A stretch of DNA of 64,000 nucleotides, from NCBI GenBank assembly GCA_027923505.1, contig BROI01000004.1, positions 186,001-250,000 on the forward strand. The letters run 5' to 3'. The notes beneath the pieces are model-generated. The model made no database searches. It worked only from the letters and a program-made list of their open reading frames with translations, and was not told the origin of the DNA. Position numbers and translations under genes: made by a program. Source of the stretch: Mayamaea pseudoterrestris (Eukaryota; Bacillariophyta; Bacillariophyceae; Sellaphorales; Sellaphoraceae). Shown here in pieces: positions 63,883-64,000 of this stretch (position 1 is the first letter of the stretch; every line of letters starts with the position of its first letter).

Positions 63883-64000
63883 CTAATCGCTCTCATCCTC
63901 ATCAACTTCATTCTTCGCTTCATGTTCGTATGCACCCTTGTCAAGCTTCTCCAACAAATGCGGCGTTATAAATTGATTCATGGTGAACATGGTCACTTTA
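63883..64000 (-). CDS. 3' end of a gene that runs off the window
   Basis: The last 39 codons of a minus-strand frame: KVTMFTMNQFITPHLLEKLD, then a Glu/Asp-rich tail ending NEVDEDESD and TAG. The product cannot be identified from this much. A stop so close (36 bp) to the convergent Cys-rich gene matches the compact 3' ends elsewhere in the window. Confidence 0.6.
   Translation of the reverse strand, partial: KVTMFTMNQFITPHLLEKLDKGAYEHEAKNEVDEDESD

Overview
The window is nuclear DNA of a photosynthetic stramenopile, most likely a pennate diatom. The evidence is: short GT-AG introns of 71-170 bp; precursors carrying a signal peptide followed by a phenylalanine-type plastid cleavage motif (SGSAFAP in the DAHP synthase, VTAFQP in a light-harvesting-like protein); a fucoxanthin/chlorophyll-binding-type protein; and Ty1/copia retrotransposons of the CoDi (copia of diatoms) type. 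The species cannot be named from sequence alone.

Layout. 1-18.06 kb is heterochromatin-like: a 352-bp satellite (SatA, 1-5770), a retroelement RT relic (about 5770-6830), a 169-bp satellite (SatB, 6832-14125) that holds an old broken CoDi-like copy (7968-9768), a small inverted cluster with tRNA-like Pol III B-boxes (14126-14882), and a young partial CoDi element ending in a 311-bp LTR (14883-18056). 18.06-33.6 kb is a compact host-gene island of ten genes, many in divergent or tightly convergent pairs: an SPRR-rich nuclear protein, a Maf nucleotide pyrophosphatase, an EngB GTPase, a secreted DUF4168-like protein, ribosomal protein L27e, a two-TM protein, a large organellar DnaG primase, a secretory proteasome-alpha-like protein, PWP1, and fructose-1,6-bisphosphatase. 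The outermost gene on each side seems to lack its 5' end exactly where the repeats begin. 33.6-35.2 kb is unassigned. 35.2-59 kb is repeat again: SatA in inverted orientation, a related 352-bp family (SatC), a 177-bp family (SatD), two long CoDi elements head-to-tail on the minus strand (40.5-53.15 kb), then satellites of 181, 182, 175, 169 and about 220 bp. 59.4-64 kb returns to host genes: plastid type II DAHP synthase, a light-harvesting-like protein, a Cys-rich protein of unknown function, and the 3' end of one more gene.

The most notable points are: (1) a 42-bp minisatellite between the divergent light-harvesting-like and Cys-rich genes that places nine TGACG(T) bZIP/CRE-type motifs exactly 42 bp (four helical turns) apart; (2) at least seven satellite families with little evident mutual similarity, nearly all with monomers of 169-182 bp or twice that, i.e. 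nucleosome length, some with higher-order repeats; (3) conserved palindromes in SatB; (4) a proteasome-alpha-like protein with a signal peptide; (5) the symmetrical loss of 5' ends at both edges of the gene island. Plastid and growth functions dominate the host genes (shikimate entry enzyme, FBPase, EngB, primase, LHC-like), but no operon-like system is apparent.
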